Below, one piece after another: positions 8,397-16,874 of a stretch of DNA of 35,615 nt. Source of the stretch: Thermomicrobiales bacterium (GTDB lineage: Bacteria; Chloroflexota; Chloroflexia; Thermomicrobiales; CADCWN01); assembly GCA_030446685.1 (NCBI GenBank), contig JAUJMV010000017.1, positions 1-35,615 of the forward strand. The letters are read 5' to 3'. The translations under genes and the position numbers were made by a program. The number at the start of each line of letters is the position of its first letter. The first letter of the stretch is position 1. The notes beneath the pieces were generated by a model. That model searched no databases. It was not told the origin of the DNA and was given only the letters and a program-made list of their open reading frames with translations.

Positions 8397-10637
8397 ATGG
8401 CGAGAGGTAACGGTCGCGGACGGGCGCGGGGAGGAGGGCTGCGGTGGCCCGCGCTGCTCGCGCTCGCGCGCTTACGCTGGCCGTGGCCCTGCCGACGACT
8501 GACGGGCGCGCAGGTTGGGGCGGCGGCGCCGGCGGTGCGGGTCAACGGGGTCGCGCACTTCGGCGGCAACTTCCAGCCCCACACCTGGGTGCCGGTCACG
8601 GTCGAGCTGGCGAACGACGGGGCGAACGTCACCGGCGAGGCCATCGTCGAGGTGGCGGGCGGGCGGGGGCAGGATCCGGCGCGCTATTCCCAGCGGGTCG
8701 AACTGCCGGCGCGCGCGCAGAAGGCGGTGGCCCTCTACGCGTTCGTGCCGGACGGGGTGTCCACGCTGGGGGTCAGCTTCAAGAGCGGCAAGGAGGCGGT
8801 CGCCGCGGCGCCGGTGCCGGTGCGCGCGCTGCGGCAGGGGCAGCGGCTGATCGGCGCGATCGGCGACGACGCGCGGGCCGGCGGCGAGATCGCACGCGCG
8901 CTGCTGAGCGCCTATGGCAGCGGGGTCGAGGCGATTCCTGTCGCGCCGGGCGAGTTGCCGGGGAATCCGTATGGTCTCGCGTCGTTCTCGGCCCTGGTCG
9001 TTAGCGACGCGACGACCGGCCGCTGGAGCGAGGAGCAGCGGGGGGCGCTCGCCGCCTGGGTAGCGCAGGGCGGGCGGTTGGTCGTCGCGGGCGGGGCGGA
9101 CTGGCGCAAGACGGTCGAAGGGCTGGGCGAACTGCCGCCGGTGCGCCTCACCGACGCGCGGACCGTGGCGGGGCTGAACGGCCTGGCGCGACTGGCCGGC
9201 GCCCGGAGCGGGCCGTCCGGCAACTTCGTCGTCGCGACCGGCGAGACGATCCCCGGCGCACGACGTCTGGCGGAGCAGGACGGCGTGGCGCTGGTGGCGG
9301 CGCGCGACTGGGGGCGGGGGGAGGTCAACCTGCTGGCGTTCGACCCGGCGGCGAGCGACTTCGTCGGCTGGGCCGGCGCGGGGGCGCTCTGGAAGGGGCT
9401 CGGCCTGGACGCGCCGACTCCCGCCTCGCTGCAGCGCCCCTTCACGCCGGCCCCGAACCCGTCGGGGTACGGCAGCAGCGCCGCCGGGGCGCGGAACGTG
9501 AGCGACATCCTGCGCGATCTGCCCTCGCTGTCGCTGCCCCCAACCTGGCTGCTGCTGCTGGTGATGCTCCTCTTCATCGCCGTGGTCGGCCCGGTCAACT
9601 ACCTCGTCCTGCGCCGCCTCGACCGGCGCGAGCTGGCCTGGCTGACGATCCCGGCGCTGACGATCCTCTGCGCCGGGGCGATCTACGGGTTCGGCGCCAC
9701 GACCAGGGGCCGCGCGGTCGTCGTCAACAGCGTCTCGGTCGTGCGGATCGCGCCGGATGGGCGGCTGGCGGAGGCGCAGTCCTTCTACGGCGTCTTCACC
9801 CCGTCGCGCGGCGCCCGCCAGCTCGGGGTCGGGCAGCCGGCGCTGCTGACCGGCTTCTCGTCGGACGGCCTGGGCGACGGCGACCTCGGCGGCGACGTAC
9901 GCTACGAGCAGGGCGCCGGCGCGGCGGCGCGCGATGCCTACTTCGCGCAGTGGACGCTGCGGCAGATCGCGGCGCAGGCGATCGTCGACCCGGCGCCGCT
10001 GGCGCTCGAGTTGGAGCTGCGCCGCGAGGGGGGTAAAGTGGTCGGGCAGATCACCAACCCATCCGGGCGGCAGATCGAGGATCTGACGCTGGTCTTCGAC
10101 GGCGCGTACCATCAGCTCGGGTTCCTGGCCGCGGGGGCGAGCGTGCCGGTCGACTGGGCGCCAGCGCCGGGCGGGGGCGCCTACGCGGGCAACCTGGGGA
10201 CGGTCCTCTACGCGGGCTCCGGCAGCCCCGGCGGATCGTATAGCGGTGGGTCGTACAGCAGCGGCTCCACCACGCAAGGCACGCCGGGGCGCCGGCTGGA
10301 ACTGCTGAACGCGCTCAGCGGCTCGGTGATCGCCTACGGGCGGGGCAACGCGCCCGCGATCCCGCCGTACGCGCCCTACGGCCCGACCGCGGCCCGCACG
10401 CCGACGCCGACCCCCACGCCGCGCCCAGGCGGCGGGACGCCCGCCGGCGCACAGCCGGCCACCGGGCCGCTGCAGGTGCTCTACTGGACCCCGGAGGCGC
10501 CGTTGCCGCTGAACGTCGGCACGTCGGACCAGGAGGTGACCACGCTGATCATCCAGGAGTTGGATCTCGACACGCCGGGGGCGGCGACCGGCCGGCCGGC
10601 GGAGGTCGCGGGCGCGGCCGGGGGAGGGGGCCGATGA
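8397..10637 (+). CDS. Exported/membrane protein with GATase-like domain, partner of the ABC genes
   Basis: 746 aa. After an atypical signal region, a beta-sandwich (about 50-130: VRVNGVAHFGGNFQPHTWVP) leads to a GATase-like Rossmann segment (about 140-320: LAAWVAQGGRLVVAGGADW). Two helices follow at about 380-400 (WLLLLVMLLFIAVVGPVNYL) and 412-432, then a second beta-rich region and a Thr/Pro-rich linker (TPTPTPTP). The architecture resembles auxiliary subunits of ABC-2 systems, such as the GldG-like type (inference). The gene overlaps the ABC ATPase by ATGA, so the products are probably made together. GAGG lies about 12 bases before the ATG. The N-terminal frame shows a compensated CG slip that spoils the signal peptide (see findings). 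Confidence 0.85.
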   Translation: MARGNGRGRARGGGLRWPALLALARLRWPWPCRRLTGAQVGAAAPAVRVNGVAHFGGNFQPHTWVPVTVELANDGANVTGEAIVEVAGGRGQDPARYSQRVELPARAQKAVALYAFVPDGVSTLGVSFKSGKEAVAAAPVPVRALRQGQRLIGAIGDDARAGGEIARALLSAYGSGVEAIPVAPGELPGNPYGLASFSALVVSDATTGRWSEEQRGALAAWVAQGGRLVVAGGADWRKTVEGLGELPPVRLTDARTVAGLNGLARLAGARSGPSGNFVVATGETIPGARRLAEQDGVALVAARDWGRGEVNLLAFDPAASDFVGWAGAGALWKGLGLDAPTPASLQRPFTPAPNPSGYGSSAAGARNVSDILRDLPSLSLPPTWLLLLVMLLFIAVVGPVNYLVLRRLDRRELAWLTIPALTILCAGAIYGFGATTRGRAVVVNSVSVVRIAPDGRLAEAQSFYGVFTPSRGARQLGVGQPALLTGFSSDGLGDGDLGGDVRYEQGAGAAARDAYFAQWTLRQIAAQAIVDPAPLALELELRREGGKVVGQITNPSGRQIEDLTLVFDGAYHQLGFLAAGASVPVDWAPAPGGGAYAGNLGTVLYAGSGSPGGSYSGGSYSSGSTTQGTPGRRLELLNALSGSVIAYGRGNAPAIPPYAPYGPTAARTPTPTPTPRPGGGTPAGAQPATGPLQVLYWTPEAPLPLNVGTSDQEVTTLIIQELDLDTPGAATGRPAEVAGAAGGGGR

Positions 10638-11794
10638 GCGCGACCGGGGCCGTCGTCGAGACGCGCGGGCTGACCAAGCGCTACGGGTCGGGCGCGCTGC
10701 CCTTCCTGGCGCTCGACGGGCTGACGCTGGCGATCGATCCGGGGGTCGTCTTCGGCTTCATCGGGCCGAACGGCGCCGGCAAGACGACGACGATGCGCAT
10801 CCTGGCGACCCTGCTGGAGCCGTCGGGCGGCGAGGCCTGGATCGCGGGACACTCGGTGACGCGCGAGCCGCGGGCCGTGCGCCGGGTGATCGGCTACATG
10901 CCGGACGCGTTCGGCGTCTACGACAACATGAAGGTTTGGGAATACCTCGACTTCTTCGCGACGACCTACGGCATCCCGCCCGCCCGGCGGCTCGGCCTGA
11001 TCGACGATCTGCTGGCGCTGGTCGATCTGGGCGAGAAGCGCGACGGCTACGTGGAGGCGCTCTCGCGCGGGATGAAGCAGCGCCTCTGCCTGGCGCGCAC
11101 CCTGGTCCACGACCCGCAGCTCCTGCTCCTCGACGAGCCGGCCTCCGGGCTCGACCCGCGCGCGCGGGTGGAGCTGCGCGCGCTGCTGCGCCAGCTCGGC
11201 GCGCTCGGCAAGGCGGTGATCGTCTCCTCGCACATCCTCACCGAGCTGGCCGACATCTGCGACCAGGTCGGCATCATCGAGCGCGGCCGGCTGCTCGCCG
11301 CCGGCCCGGTCGAGCACCTGCTGCGCCAGGTGCAGACGAGCCGCGAGCTGACGGTGCGATTGCTGCCCGACGACCGCCTGACCGACGAAGAGGTCGCCGG
11401 GCGGGTCGGCGCGATCCCCGGCGTGTTGTCGGTCGCGGTCGAGCCGCTGGCGGCCACGCCGGCGGGGGGGTCGCCGGCGGTCGTCAACGAGGCGCGGCGC
11501 CGCGCGACCCCCGGCACGGTGGTGGACGGGATGCCGCCGTCACCCGCGCGCGACGGCGGCGCGCCGCAGCTGGAGGCGGCCGGCGGGCCGGTCGATCCCG
11601 CGACCGAGCAGTTGCTGGCCGCCGTGCCGCCGCCCGCGCGGCTGCTGCGGATCGCGTTCGACGGCGACGATTACCAGCTCTACCAACTGCTGGCGCAGAT
11701 GCTGACGCGCGGGCTGCCGGTCTACGGCTTCGCCGAGCACGTCGGGGATCTCGAAGACGCGTTCATGCGGATTACGAAGGGGATGGTGGCGTGA
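10634..11794 (+). CDS. ABC transporter ATP-binding protein (NatA/CcmA type)
   Basis: 386 aa. Walker A is GPNGAGKTT near residues 44-52, the Q-loop region is YMPDAFGVYDNMKV, the signature is LSRGMKQ, Walker B is LLLLDEPASGLDP, and the H-loop is SSHI. It powers the ABC-2 permease encoded next. The C-terminal part is longer than usual: after residue 235 there is a regulatory-like domain broken by a low-complexity insert (about 275-320, rich in Pro, Gly and Ala). ATGA overlap with the upstream gene shows tight coupling. The substrate cannot be told from sequence. Confidence 0.95.
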   Translation: MSATGAVVETRGLTKRYGSGALPFLALDGLTLAIDPGVVFGFIGPNGAGKTTTMRILATLLEPSGGEAWIAGHSVTREPRAVRRVIGYMPDAFGVYDNMKVWEYLDFFATTYGIPPARRLGLIDDLLALVDLGEKRDGYVEALSRGMKQRLCLARTLVHDPQLLLLDEPASGLDPRARVELRALLRQLGALGKAVIVSSHILTELADICDQVGIIERGRLLAAGPVEHLLRQVQTSRELTVRLLPDDRLTDEEVAGRVGAIPGVLSVAVEPLAATPAGGSPAVVNEARRRATPGTVVDGMPPSPARDGGAPQLEAAGGPVDPATEQLLAAVPPPARLLRIAFDGDDYQLYQLLAQMLTRGLPVYGFAEHVGDLEDAFMRITKGMVA

Positions 11795-11798
11795 CGGA

Positions 11799-11894
11799 GG
11801 CGGGTAGGCGGGCAGGCGGATAGTGAATAGTGGAGGTCGCTTGGCTGACCGCGAAGCCTCGCCCTCCTCTATCCGCCTACCCGCCTGCCCGCCT
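11799..11894. repeat. GGCGGGTA octamer inverted repeat
   Basis: The left arm at 11799-11823 (AGGCGGGTAGGCGGGCAGG and on) and the right arm at 11869-11894 (CTATCCGCCTACCCGCCTGC and on) are reverse complements built from 8-base units. The same element with a related core is at 16138-16230. It separates the ATPase and permease genes. Confidence 0.8.
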
Positions 11895-11911
11895 CGCGAA
11901 CGGAGTGAGCG

Positions 11912-12874
11912 ATGACTGCCGCGATGGCGAACGGGCCGGCCGCGCCGCCGACAGAGGGGCCGACGCCGGGGCGGGTGCGGGCGCAGGGGATGCTGGCGAA
12001 GGAGCTGCGCGGGCGGATGCGCGGGCCGCGCGCGTTCGTGGTGCTGTCGGTCTACCTGCTCTTCCTGACCGGCTTCACCCTGTTCATCTACTTCCTGGTG
12101 CGGCTGGCGATCCAGAGCGACCCGACGACGCCCGCCGGGAAGCCGGTCTTCCTGGGGCTGGTCGCCTTCCAGTTGGGGCTGGTCTGCTTCCTGGCGCCGT
12201 CGTTCACCGCGGGGACGATCTCGGGCGAGCGGGAGCGGCAGACCTACGATCTGCTGATGACGACGCCGGTGCCGCTGGTGCTGGTCGTGGCGGCGAAGCT
12301 CTTCGCGGCGCTGGCGTATGTCTTCCTGCTGATCGTCGCGGCGCTGCCGCTGATGAGCATCGCGCTCTTCCTGGGGGGGGTAGCGCCGGAGGAGGTGGCG
12401 ATCGCCTTCGTGATGCTCTGCGCGTCGGCGCTGGTCTTCGGGACGATCGGGCTCTGCTTCTCGGCTTGGCTGCGCTCGACGATCGGGGCGGCGGCGCTGG
12501 CCTACGGGACGATGCTGCTGCCGGTGGTGGCGCTGCCGATCGTCTTCGGCACGGCCCTCTCGCTGCTCGGCGCGCTCCTCAGCACGGGGAACAACGGGAC
12601 GGCGGCGACGGTCGCCTACTACGTCGGCGGGTTCATCGTCTCGCTCAACCCGTTCATCGCGGGGGGGCTGACCGAGGCGATCATCGCCAATAACAAGTCG
12701 CTCTTCTTCTTCTCGATGCCCGGCCCGGTCGGCGGCACGACGGTCTACGTGGTCGGGCCGTGGCTGATCTACACCGTCGCGGCGCTCGTCGCCAGCGTCG
12801 GCTTCTTCCTGCTCAGCCTCTACCTGGCGCGGCCGACGCGGGGCGGCGACCGGCGGCGGGCGGGGGCGGCGTAG
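11912..12874 (+). CDS. ABC-2 type transporter permease
   Basis: 320 aa. After a Pro-rich cytoplasmic start (ELRGRMRGPRAF before helix 1), about six hydrophobic helices are seen: near 44-68 (FVVLSVYLLFLTGFTLFIYFL), 85-105, 125-150, 160-185, 190-220 and 285-307. The motif TISGERERQTYDLLMTTP is the typical cytoplasmic coupling segment of ABC-2 permeases. GGAG lies eight bases before the ATG. It would pair with the ATPase at 10634-11794. Confidence 0.92.
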   Translation: MTAAMANGPAAPPTEGPTPGRVRAQGMLAKELRGRMRGPRAFVVLSVYLLFLTGFTLFIYFLVRLAIQSDPTTPAGKPVFLGLVAFQLGLVCFLAPSFTAGTISGERERQTYDLLMTTPVPLVLVVAAKLFAALAYVFLLIVAALPLMSIALFLGGVAPEEVAIAFVMLCASALVFGTIGLCFSAWLRSTIGAAALAYGTMLLPVVALPIVFGTALSLLGALLSTGNNGTAATVAYYVGGFIVSLNPFIAGGLTEAIIANNKSLFFFSMPGPVGGTTVYVVGPWLIYTVAALVASVGFFLLSLYLARPTRGGDRRRAGAA

Positions 12875-12894
12875 GGGGGGCGAGCGGAGCGCCG

Positions 12895-13878
12895 ATGCCT
12901 GCCCTCAGCCGCGCGATCCTTTGGGAGTACCTGGGGCATCCGGACGACGAGACGCCCGAGCGCCGGCGCATCCTCTACGCGATCGTCGCGCTGCGGCTGG
13001 GCCTGGGGCTGCTGTTCCTGCTCCGGGGGTGGGGGGCCGTCTTCGCGACGACCCCGGCGGGCTTCGCCGCGCGGCTCGGCGACCCGGCCTGGTGGGGGCT
13101 GGGCGACGCGACGGTGCGCGACCAGACCCTGTTCATCCTCGGCTGCACGGAATTGATGATCGGGGTCTTCCTGATCGCCGGGGTCTTCACGCGGGTCAGC
13201 GCGGTGACGGGGGCGGTGCTGCTCGCCCTGGCGGTCGTCGCCGGCGACCATCTGCTGTTCGGACCGTCCGGCGACCCGCCGGTCGCTCGCGCGAGCTGGC
13301 AACCCTACCGCGACCCGGTCGCCACGGGGGCGGCGCTGGCGGCGCTCGGCGGGCTGCTGCCGCTGATCCTCTGCGGCAGCCCGTTCCTGAGCGCCGACCG
13401 CTTCCTCGACAAGGTGGAGGAGGAGGAGCGCGACCGGGCACCGGCGGTCCTGCCGGGGCTGGCGACGCTCGCGCCGCTGCTGGTCCGCGCCGGCTTGGCG
13501 GCCGGGCTGCTCTGGGCGACCGCCGGCATCCTGCGGGCGACGGGCGGCGGGTGGCGGGCGCTCGCCCCCGTCCTGGCGGTCCTGCCGGTCGCGGCGCCGG
13601 CCCTCGGGGGGCTGCTGCTGGCGGGGTGGGCGACGCGGGCGGCGGGGGTGCTGGCGGGCGGACTGTTAACAATCCTGGTGCTACTGATCTTCGGTCCGGG
13701 GCGCGCCGCGGGCGGCGACGCGCTGTGGCTCGGCCTGGGGCCGATCGCCGCGGGGGGGGCGCTGGCGGTCACGGGGGGCGGGCGGCTCAGCCTCGACCGG
13801 CGGCGCGCGGCCCGGCGCGAATTCGCGGCGGCGGGAGCGGGGGGGAACGAGCCGGCCGCGGTGCGGGAGTCGGGCTGA
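12895..13878 (+). CDS. DoxX-like membrane protein, apparently a tandem duplication
   Basis: 327 aa from ATG 12895, with GGAG upstream. Half one (about 22-130) has four helices with GLGLLFLLRGWGAVF and ELMIGVFLIAGVFTRVSAVT, a DoxX-like pattern. Half two (about 195-300) repeats the pattern more weakly: RAGLAAGLLWATAGILRA and GGLLLAGWATRAAGVLAGG. It is the last gene of the plus operon, 20 bases after the permease. DoxX-family proteins are often linked to redox or quinone-related functions. Its role here is unclear. Confidence 0.7.
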   Translation: MPALSRAILWEYLGHPDDETPERRRILYAIVALRLGLGLLFLLRGWGAVFATTPAGFAARLGDPAWWGLGDATVRDQTLFILGCTELMIGVFLIAGVFTRVSAVTGAVLLALAVVAGDHLLFGPSGDPPVARASWQPYRDPVATGAALAALGGLLPLILCGSPFLSADRFLDKVEEEERDRAPAVLPGLATLAPLLVRAGLAAGLLWATAGILRATGGGWRALAPVLAVLPVAAPALGGLLLAGWATRAAGVLAGGLLTILVLLIFGPGRAAGGDALWLGLGPIAAGGALAVTGGGRLSLDRRRAARREFAAAGAGGNEPAAVRESG

Positions 13879-13917
13879 GGACTGGCTGGCGGCGGTCGCG
13901 CCGATGGCATTGGGGGT

Positions 13918-14061
13918 GGTAGGGGCAGGCACGGGGGCCTGCCCGCGTGGCCAACCGCTGGCACGGTCGGTCCGGCGCCACGCCTCGCCGGTCCACGCTC
14001 GCGGCCGGCAAACCGCGTCGGTGACAGGCTAGGCGGGCAGGCACGGGGGCCTGCCCCTACA
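13918..14061. repeat. Paired TAGGGGCAGGC palindromes
   Basis: Each end (13920-13950 and 14035-14061) is a palindrome GGGCAGGC-ACGGG-GGCCTGCCC. The outer flanks TAGGGGC and GCCCCTA are complementary, so the two form one larger inverted element. Confidence 0.75.
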
Positions 14062-14138
14062 AGCGATACACGCGAATATGCGCGCCGCGCCCGTGTCGGA
14101 GATCGAGCCGATGCGACGGGGGGGCGGGGTCCCCGCGT

Positions 14139-14241
14139 CATCCTGAGCGGAGCGAAGGATCGCTGTCCGTGGCACCGGACGAAGCTCTTTACCACGCAGG
14201 CGCCGCATAAACCGATCCTTCGCCGCGGCTCAGGATGACAG
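14139..14241. repeat. TCATCCTGAGCGG-type inverted repeat
   Basis: TCATCCTGAGCGGAGCGAAG at 14139-14158 faces CTTCGCCGCGGCTCAGGATG near 14218-14237. This is a widespread intergenic repeat family. Confidence 0.8.
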
Positions 14242-14288
14242 GGGCGGCGGGTGGCGCACCCTCTGGGCAAGCTGGAGGGGTGGCGGTG

Positions 14289-14324
14289 GGATCGCTCGCG
14301 CGCGGGCGGCGGCGCGAGCGATCC
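14289..14324 (-). terminator. 12-bp hairpin downstream of dnaJ
   Basis: GGATCGCTCGCG at 14289-14300 pairs perfectly with CGCGAGCGATCC at 14313-14324 around a 12-base loop, just past the dnaJ stop codon. There is no T-run, so it may be a weak terminator or an RNA 3' end stabiliser. Confidence 0.5.
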
Positions 14325-14332
14325 TGGGGGGG

Positions 14333-15529
14333 CTACTCGTCGTCGTCGCCGATGATGGCCTCCTTGACGCGCTCGAAGAAGCCCTTGTCCTTCTCCTTCT
14401 CCCGGTCGGGCTTGGGGTCCGGCCGGGCGCGGCGCTCGTGGCCGTCGGCGGGGAGGGGGTGGCCGAAGGAGGCGGCCAGGCGCTCGAAGAGTTCGCGCTG
14501 CTCGCCATTGAGGCGGGTGGGGGTCTGGACGCGGACGGTCACGACCTGGTCGCCGCGCTCGCCGCCGCGCACGTCGGGGGCGCCGTGGCCGCGCAGGCGG
14601 AAGTTCTGGCCGGTCTGGGTGCCGGCGGGGATCTTGAGGGCGACCGGGCCGTCGACCGTGGGGACATCGATCTCGTCGCCGAGCGCCGCCTGGGCGACGT
14701 TGAGGGGCTGCTCGAAGTGGATCTGGCGGCCCTGCCGCGCGAACTGCTTATGGGGGCGGACGCGAACGCGGACGTAGAGGTGGCCGGGCGCGCCGCCGCG
14801 CGGGCCGGCCTCGCCCTGGCCGGTGAGGCGCAGGGTGGCGTCGTCCTCGATGCCGGCCGGGACGGTGACGGTGAGGTGGCTGGTGGTGCGGACGCGGCCC
14901 TCGCCGTGGCAGGTCTTGCAGGGATTGGTGACGATCACGCCCTCGCCGCCGCAGCGCTCGCAGGGGGCGGCGGTCATGAACTGGCCGAGGATGGTGTTCT
15001 GGACGCGGCGCACCTGGCCGCTGCCGCCACAGACGAGGCAGGTGGAGGGCTGGGTGCCGGGCTCGGCGCGGCTGCCGTTGCAGGTCTTGCAGGTCTGGTA
15101 GCGGCTGACGTTCAGCTCGCGCTCGGCGCCGAAGATCGCCTCCTCGAAGTCGATCGCGATGGTGGCCTGGAGGTCGGCCCCGCGGGGCGGCCCCTGCCGC
15201 CGGCCCACGCCGGCGCCGCCGAAGAAGCTCTCGAAGAGGTCTTCAAAGGGGGAGGCGCCGCCGAAGGGGGACCCACCGAAGGGGGAGCCGCTGCCCATGC
15301 CGCCGTTGACCCCGGCGTGGCCGAAGCGGTCGTAGGCCGCGCGGCGGTCGTCGTCGGAGAGGACTTCGTAGGCCTCGGTGATCTCCTTGAAGCGCGCCTC
15401 GGCGTCCGGCTCCTTGTTGATGTCGGGGTGGTAGCGCTTGGCGAGCTTGCGGTAGGCCTTGTGGATGTCGGCCTTGCTCGCCTCGCGGGCGACTTCGAGG
15501 GTGGCGTAGTAGTCCTGCTTGGTGACCAT
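14333..15529 (-). CDS. dnaJ: Chaperone protein DnaJ
   Basis: 398 aa from ATG 15529. The J domain (about 5-72) has HPD in RYHPDINKEPDAEARF. A Gly/Phe region (SPFGGSPFGGASPFEDLF) follows. Four zinc-binding CxxCxGxG-like repeats are seen: CKTCNGSR, CLVCGGSG, CERCGGEG and CKTCHGEG. The two C-terminal beta domains follow, and the tail is charged (RVKEAIIGDDDE). DnaJ delivers unfolded clients to DnaK and stimulates its ATPase. The first repeat ends SR rather than the usual GxG, a minor deviation. No dnaK or grpE neighbour is in the window. The gene is monocistronic, with its own promoter at 15669-15696. Confidence 0.97.
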   Translation of the reverse strand: MVTKQDYYATLEVAREASKADIHKAYRKLAKRYHPDINKEPDAEARFKEITEAYEVLSDDDRRAAYDRFGHAGVNGGMGSGSPFGGSPFGGASPFEDLFESFFGGAGVGRRQGPPRGADLQATIAIDFEEAIFGAERELNVSRYQTCKTCNGSRAEPGTQPSTCLVCGGSGQVRRVQNTILGQFMTAAPCERCGGEGVIVTNPCKTCHGEGRVRTTSHLTVTVPAGIEDDATLRLTGQGEAGPRGGAPGHLYVRVRVRPHKQFARQGRQIHFEQPLNVAQAALGDEIDVPTVDGPVALKIPAGTQTGQNFRLRGHGAPDVRGGERGDQVVTVRVQTPTRLNGEQRELFERLAASFGHPLPADGHERRARPDPKPDREKEKDKGFFERVKEAIIGDDDE

Positions 15530-15668
15530 CAGTGGCTTTCTCTCACGATGCGCGGCCCCAAATGTCCGGTGCGCGGGCGGTTCGGCAGCAGGCGCGGGAT
15601 GAGGCCGCGACGCCGCGATCAGCAAACGGCCCACGGGCCTGCCCGGGGCCAGAAACTTAACAATGGCA

Positions 15669-15696
15669 ATTATAGCAAGGGGCGGGGCGGCGTCAA
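15669..15696 (-). promoter_or_regulatory. Sigma-70 type promoter of dnaJ
   Basis: On the minus strand TTGACG (15691-15696), a 16-base spacer and a perfect TATAAT (15669-15674), preceded by TGC, give both a -35 and an extended -10. The expected start is about 130 bases before the ATG. No CIRCE element was seen. Confidence 0.75.
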
Positions 15697-16137
15697 GATT
15701 AGGCGCGCGGGCCTCACCACCCTGCGTCCCCGGTACGTCCTCACCCTCCCCACGGCCCCGCCGCCACGCTCAGGGGGCACCCGGCACCCGACTCCCAGTC
15801 CTGGGAGAGGGAGGGAAAGCAGGGGCCAAAGGGGGGAGACTTTCGCAAGGGATAGGGTCGCGCCTGGGCGTACTGCGGCGCAATGAATATGGGTGGCGCG
15901 AGAGGGGGTAAATTGGGGGGATTTGGGGGTCATTTCGGCCATCCTCCCGGCCCATGGTCAGGGCCGTTTTCCCTGCTGGGCCGCCATAATCGCGCCGGTC
16001 GGGGGCGGTTCGTTTCGCGAAAACGCCGTTTCGCGCGGCCGGGCGCAGCCGCGCGAGGGTCGGGGCGTGGGCGCCCGGATACTGATCGGACCCGGCGGCG
16101 GGGGCGGGCGGTGCCGCGGGGCGGGGGGGGTGAGTTC

Positions 16138-16230
16138 GGAGGCGGGTGGGCGGGTAGCTGGACGTCAGCGAGCCGCCGGGCCGATCGCGAGGTCTCCGCC
16201 CTCCGTCCTCTATCCGCCTACCCGCCTACC
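16138..16230. repeat. GGCGGGTA octamer inverted repeat, second copy
   Basis: The left arm is at about 16138-16156 and the right arm, CTATCCGCCTACCCGCCTAC and on, at 16210-16230. It shares units and part of the core with the element at 11799-11894. Confidence 0.75.
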
Positions 16231-16263
16231 GAGGGGGCGGGGCGCGGTGAGGCGGGGGGTGGG

Positions 16264-16272
16264 TGGTATACT
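16264..16272 (+). promoter_or_regulatory. Extended -10 promoter candidate
   Basis: TGG-TATACT lies about 83 bases before ATG 16355, with no -35 match. It would drive the small unknown gene. Confidence 0.45.
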
Positions 16273-16354
16273 GCGGGGGCGGGTTTGTGAATGGTGTCGC
16301 GGATAGCTGGCGTGCCGCGGTGGCGGCGCGCGGCGGGAGCCGAGGGAGGAGCCG

Positions 16355-16726
16355 ATGAATCTGGTCGAGGGCCTGGAGCGGGTGCGGGATATGCTGGGGG
16401 CGAACGGCGCGCGGCCGGAGACGCTGCGCGTCGTCGATCTGATCCGGCAGAACGCGTCGAGCATCAGCTGGGGGGATAACGCGCGGGCGCAGTCGCTGCT
16501 GCAGATTACGAAGATGCTGATGCGGACGCCGGCGGCGAACCAGGATGTGCGCATCTACAACGATTTCGCGAAGATCGAGCAGCAGTTGGCGATCCGCGCC
16601 GAGACGGCGGCGCGCGAGCGCGAGACGGAGGTCGAGCGGCCGATGCCGAAGGATAAGAAGTTCTACAAGGCGCAGAAGGAGCGGGAGAAGCGGGAGAAGG
16701 AGGCGACGAAGAAGGCGGGGGGGTGA
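16355..16726 (+). CDS. Small unknown protein with a Lys/Glu-rich tail
   Basis: 123 aa. AGGGAGGAGCCG immediately before the ATG is a strong ribosome site. The first 75 residues look helical (LERVRDMLGANGARPETLRV, SISWGDNARAQSLLQITKML). The last 45 are highly charged (KAQKEREKREKEATKKAGG) and probably disordered or coiled. No cysteines, signal peptide or membrane segment is present. I do not recognise a family. The start signal and codon usage make it a credible gene. Confidence 0.7.
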   Translation: MNLVEGLERVRDMLGANGARPETLRVVDLIRQNASSISWGDNARAQSLLQITKMLMRTPAANQDVRIYNDFAKIEQQLAIRAETAARERETEVERPMPKDKKFYKAQKEREKREKEATKKAGG

Positions 16727-16732
16727 TGGGGA

Positions 16733-16795
16733 GACCTCACCCCCGCCGCCCGCAGGGCAGGCACCCCCTCTCCCACGGGGAGAGGGGGAGGACCG
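16733..16795. repeat. ACCTCACCCCC...GGGGAGAGGGGG palindrome
   Basis: CACCCCCTCTCCCACGGGGA is followed by the complementary GAGGGGGAGG. Related copies are at 19967-20041 and 24879-24946, and a variant is at 34422-34580. Confidence 0.75.
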
Positions 16796-16874
16796 ATCCG
16801 GCGGGTGGTGGTGACACGGGCCATCGGGCTCGTTTTGCCATCGGCCATCGGCCCTGATCGTGGAGGAGGGGGGC

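Larger units (their letters stand above)
13879..14332. other. Repeat-filled spacer between convergent genes
   Basis: No gene is seen in 454 bases. The spacer holds a GGGGCAGGC...GCCTGCCCC pair, a TCATCCTGAGCGGAGCGAAG inverted repeat and a strong hairpin beside the dnaJ stop. Confidence 0.7.
15530..16354. other. Long spacer with dnaJ promoter and repeats
   Basis: 825 bases between divergent genes. Contents: the dnaJ promoter, a CTCCCAG-TC-CTGGGAG hairpin (15792-15807), a TTTCGCGAAA palindrome (16013-16022), an octamer inverted repeat (16138-16230) and an extended -10 at 16264-16272. No convincing gene. Confidence 0.6.

Noticed and set aside
8034..8502. Short frames in the divergent spacer
   Set aside because: They are translations of the palindromic element and overlap one another without start signals.
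15530..15700. CIRCE heat-shock operator before dnaJ
   Set aside because: No TTAGCACTC-N9-GAGTGCTAA-like sequence was found.
15883..16306. Short frames with Gly/Arg-rich peptides before the small unknown gene
   Set aside because: They run through the octamer inverted repeat, lack ribosome sites and look like non-coding sequence.
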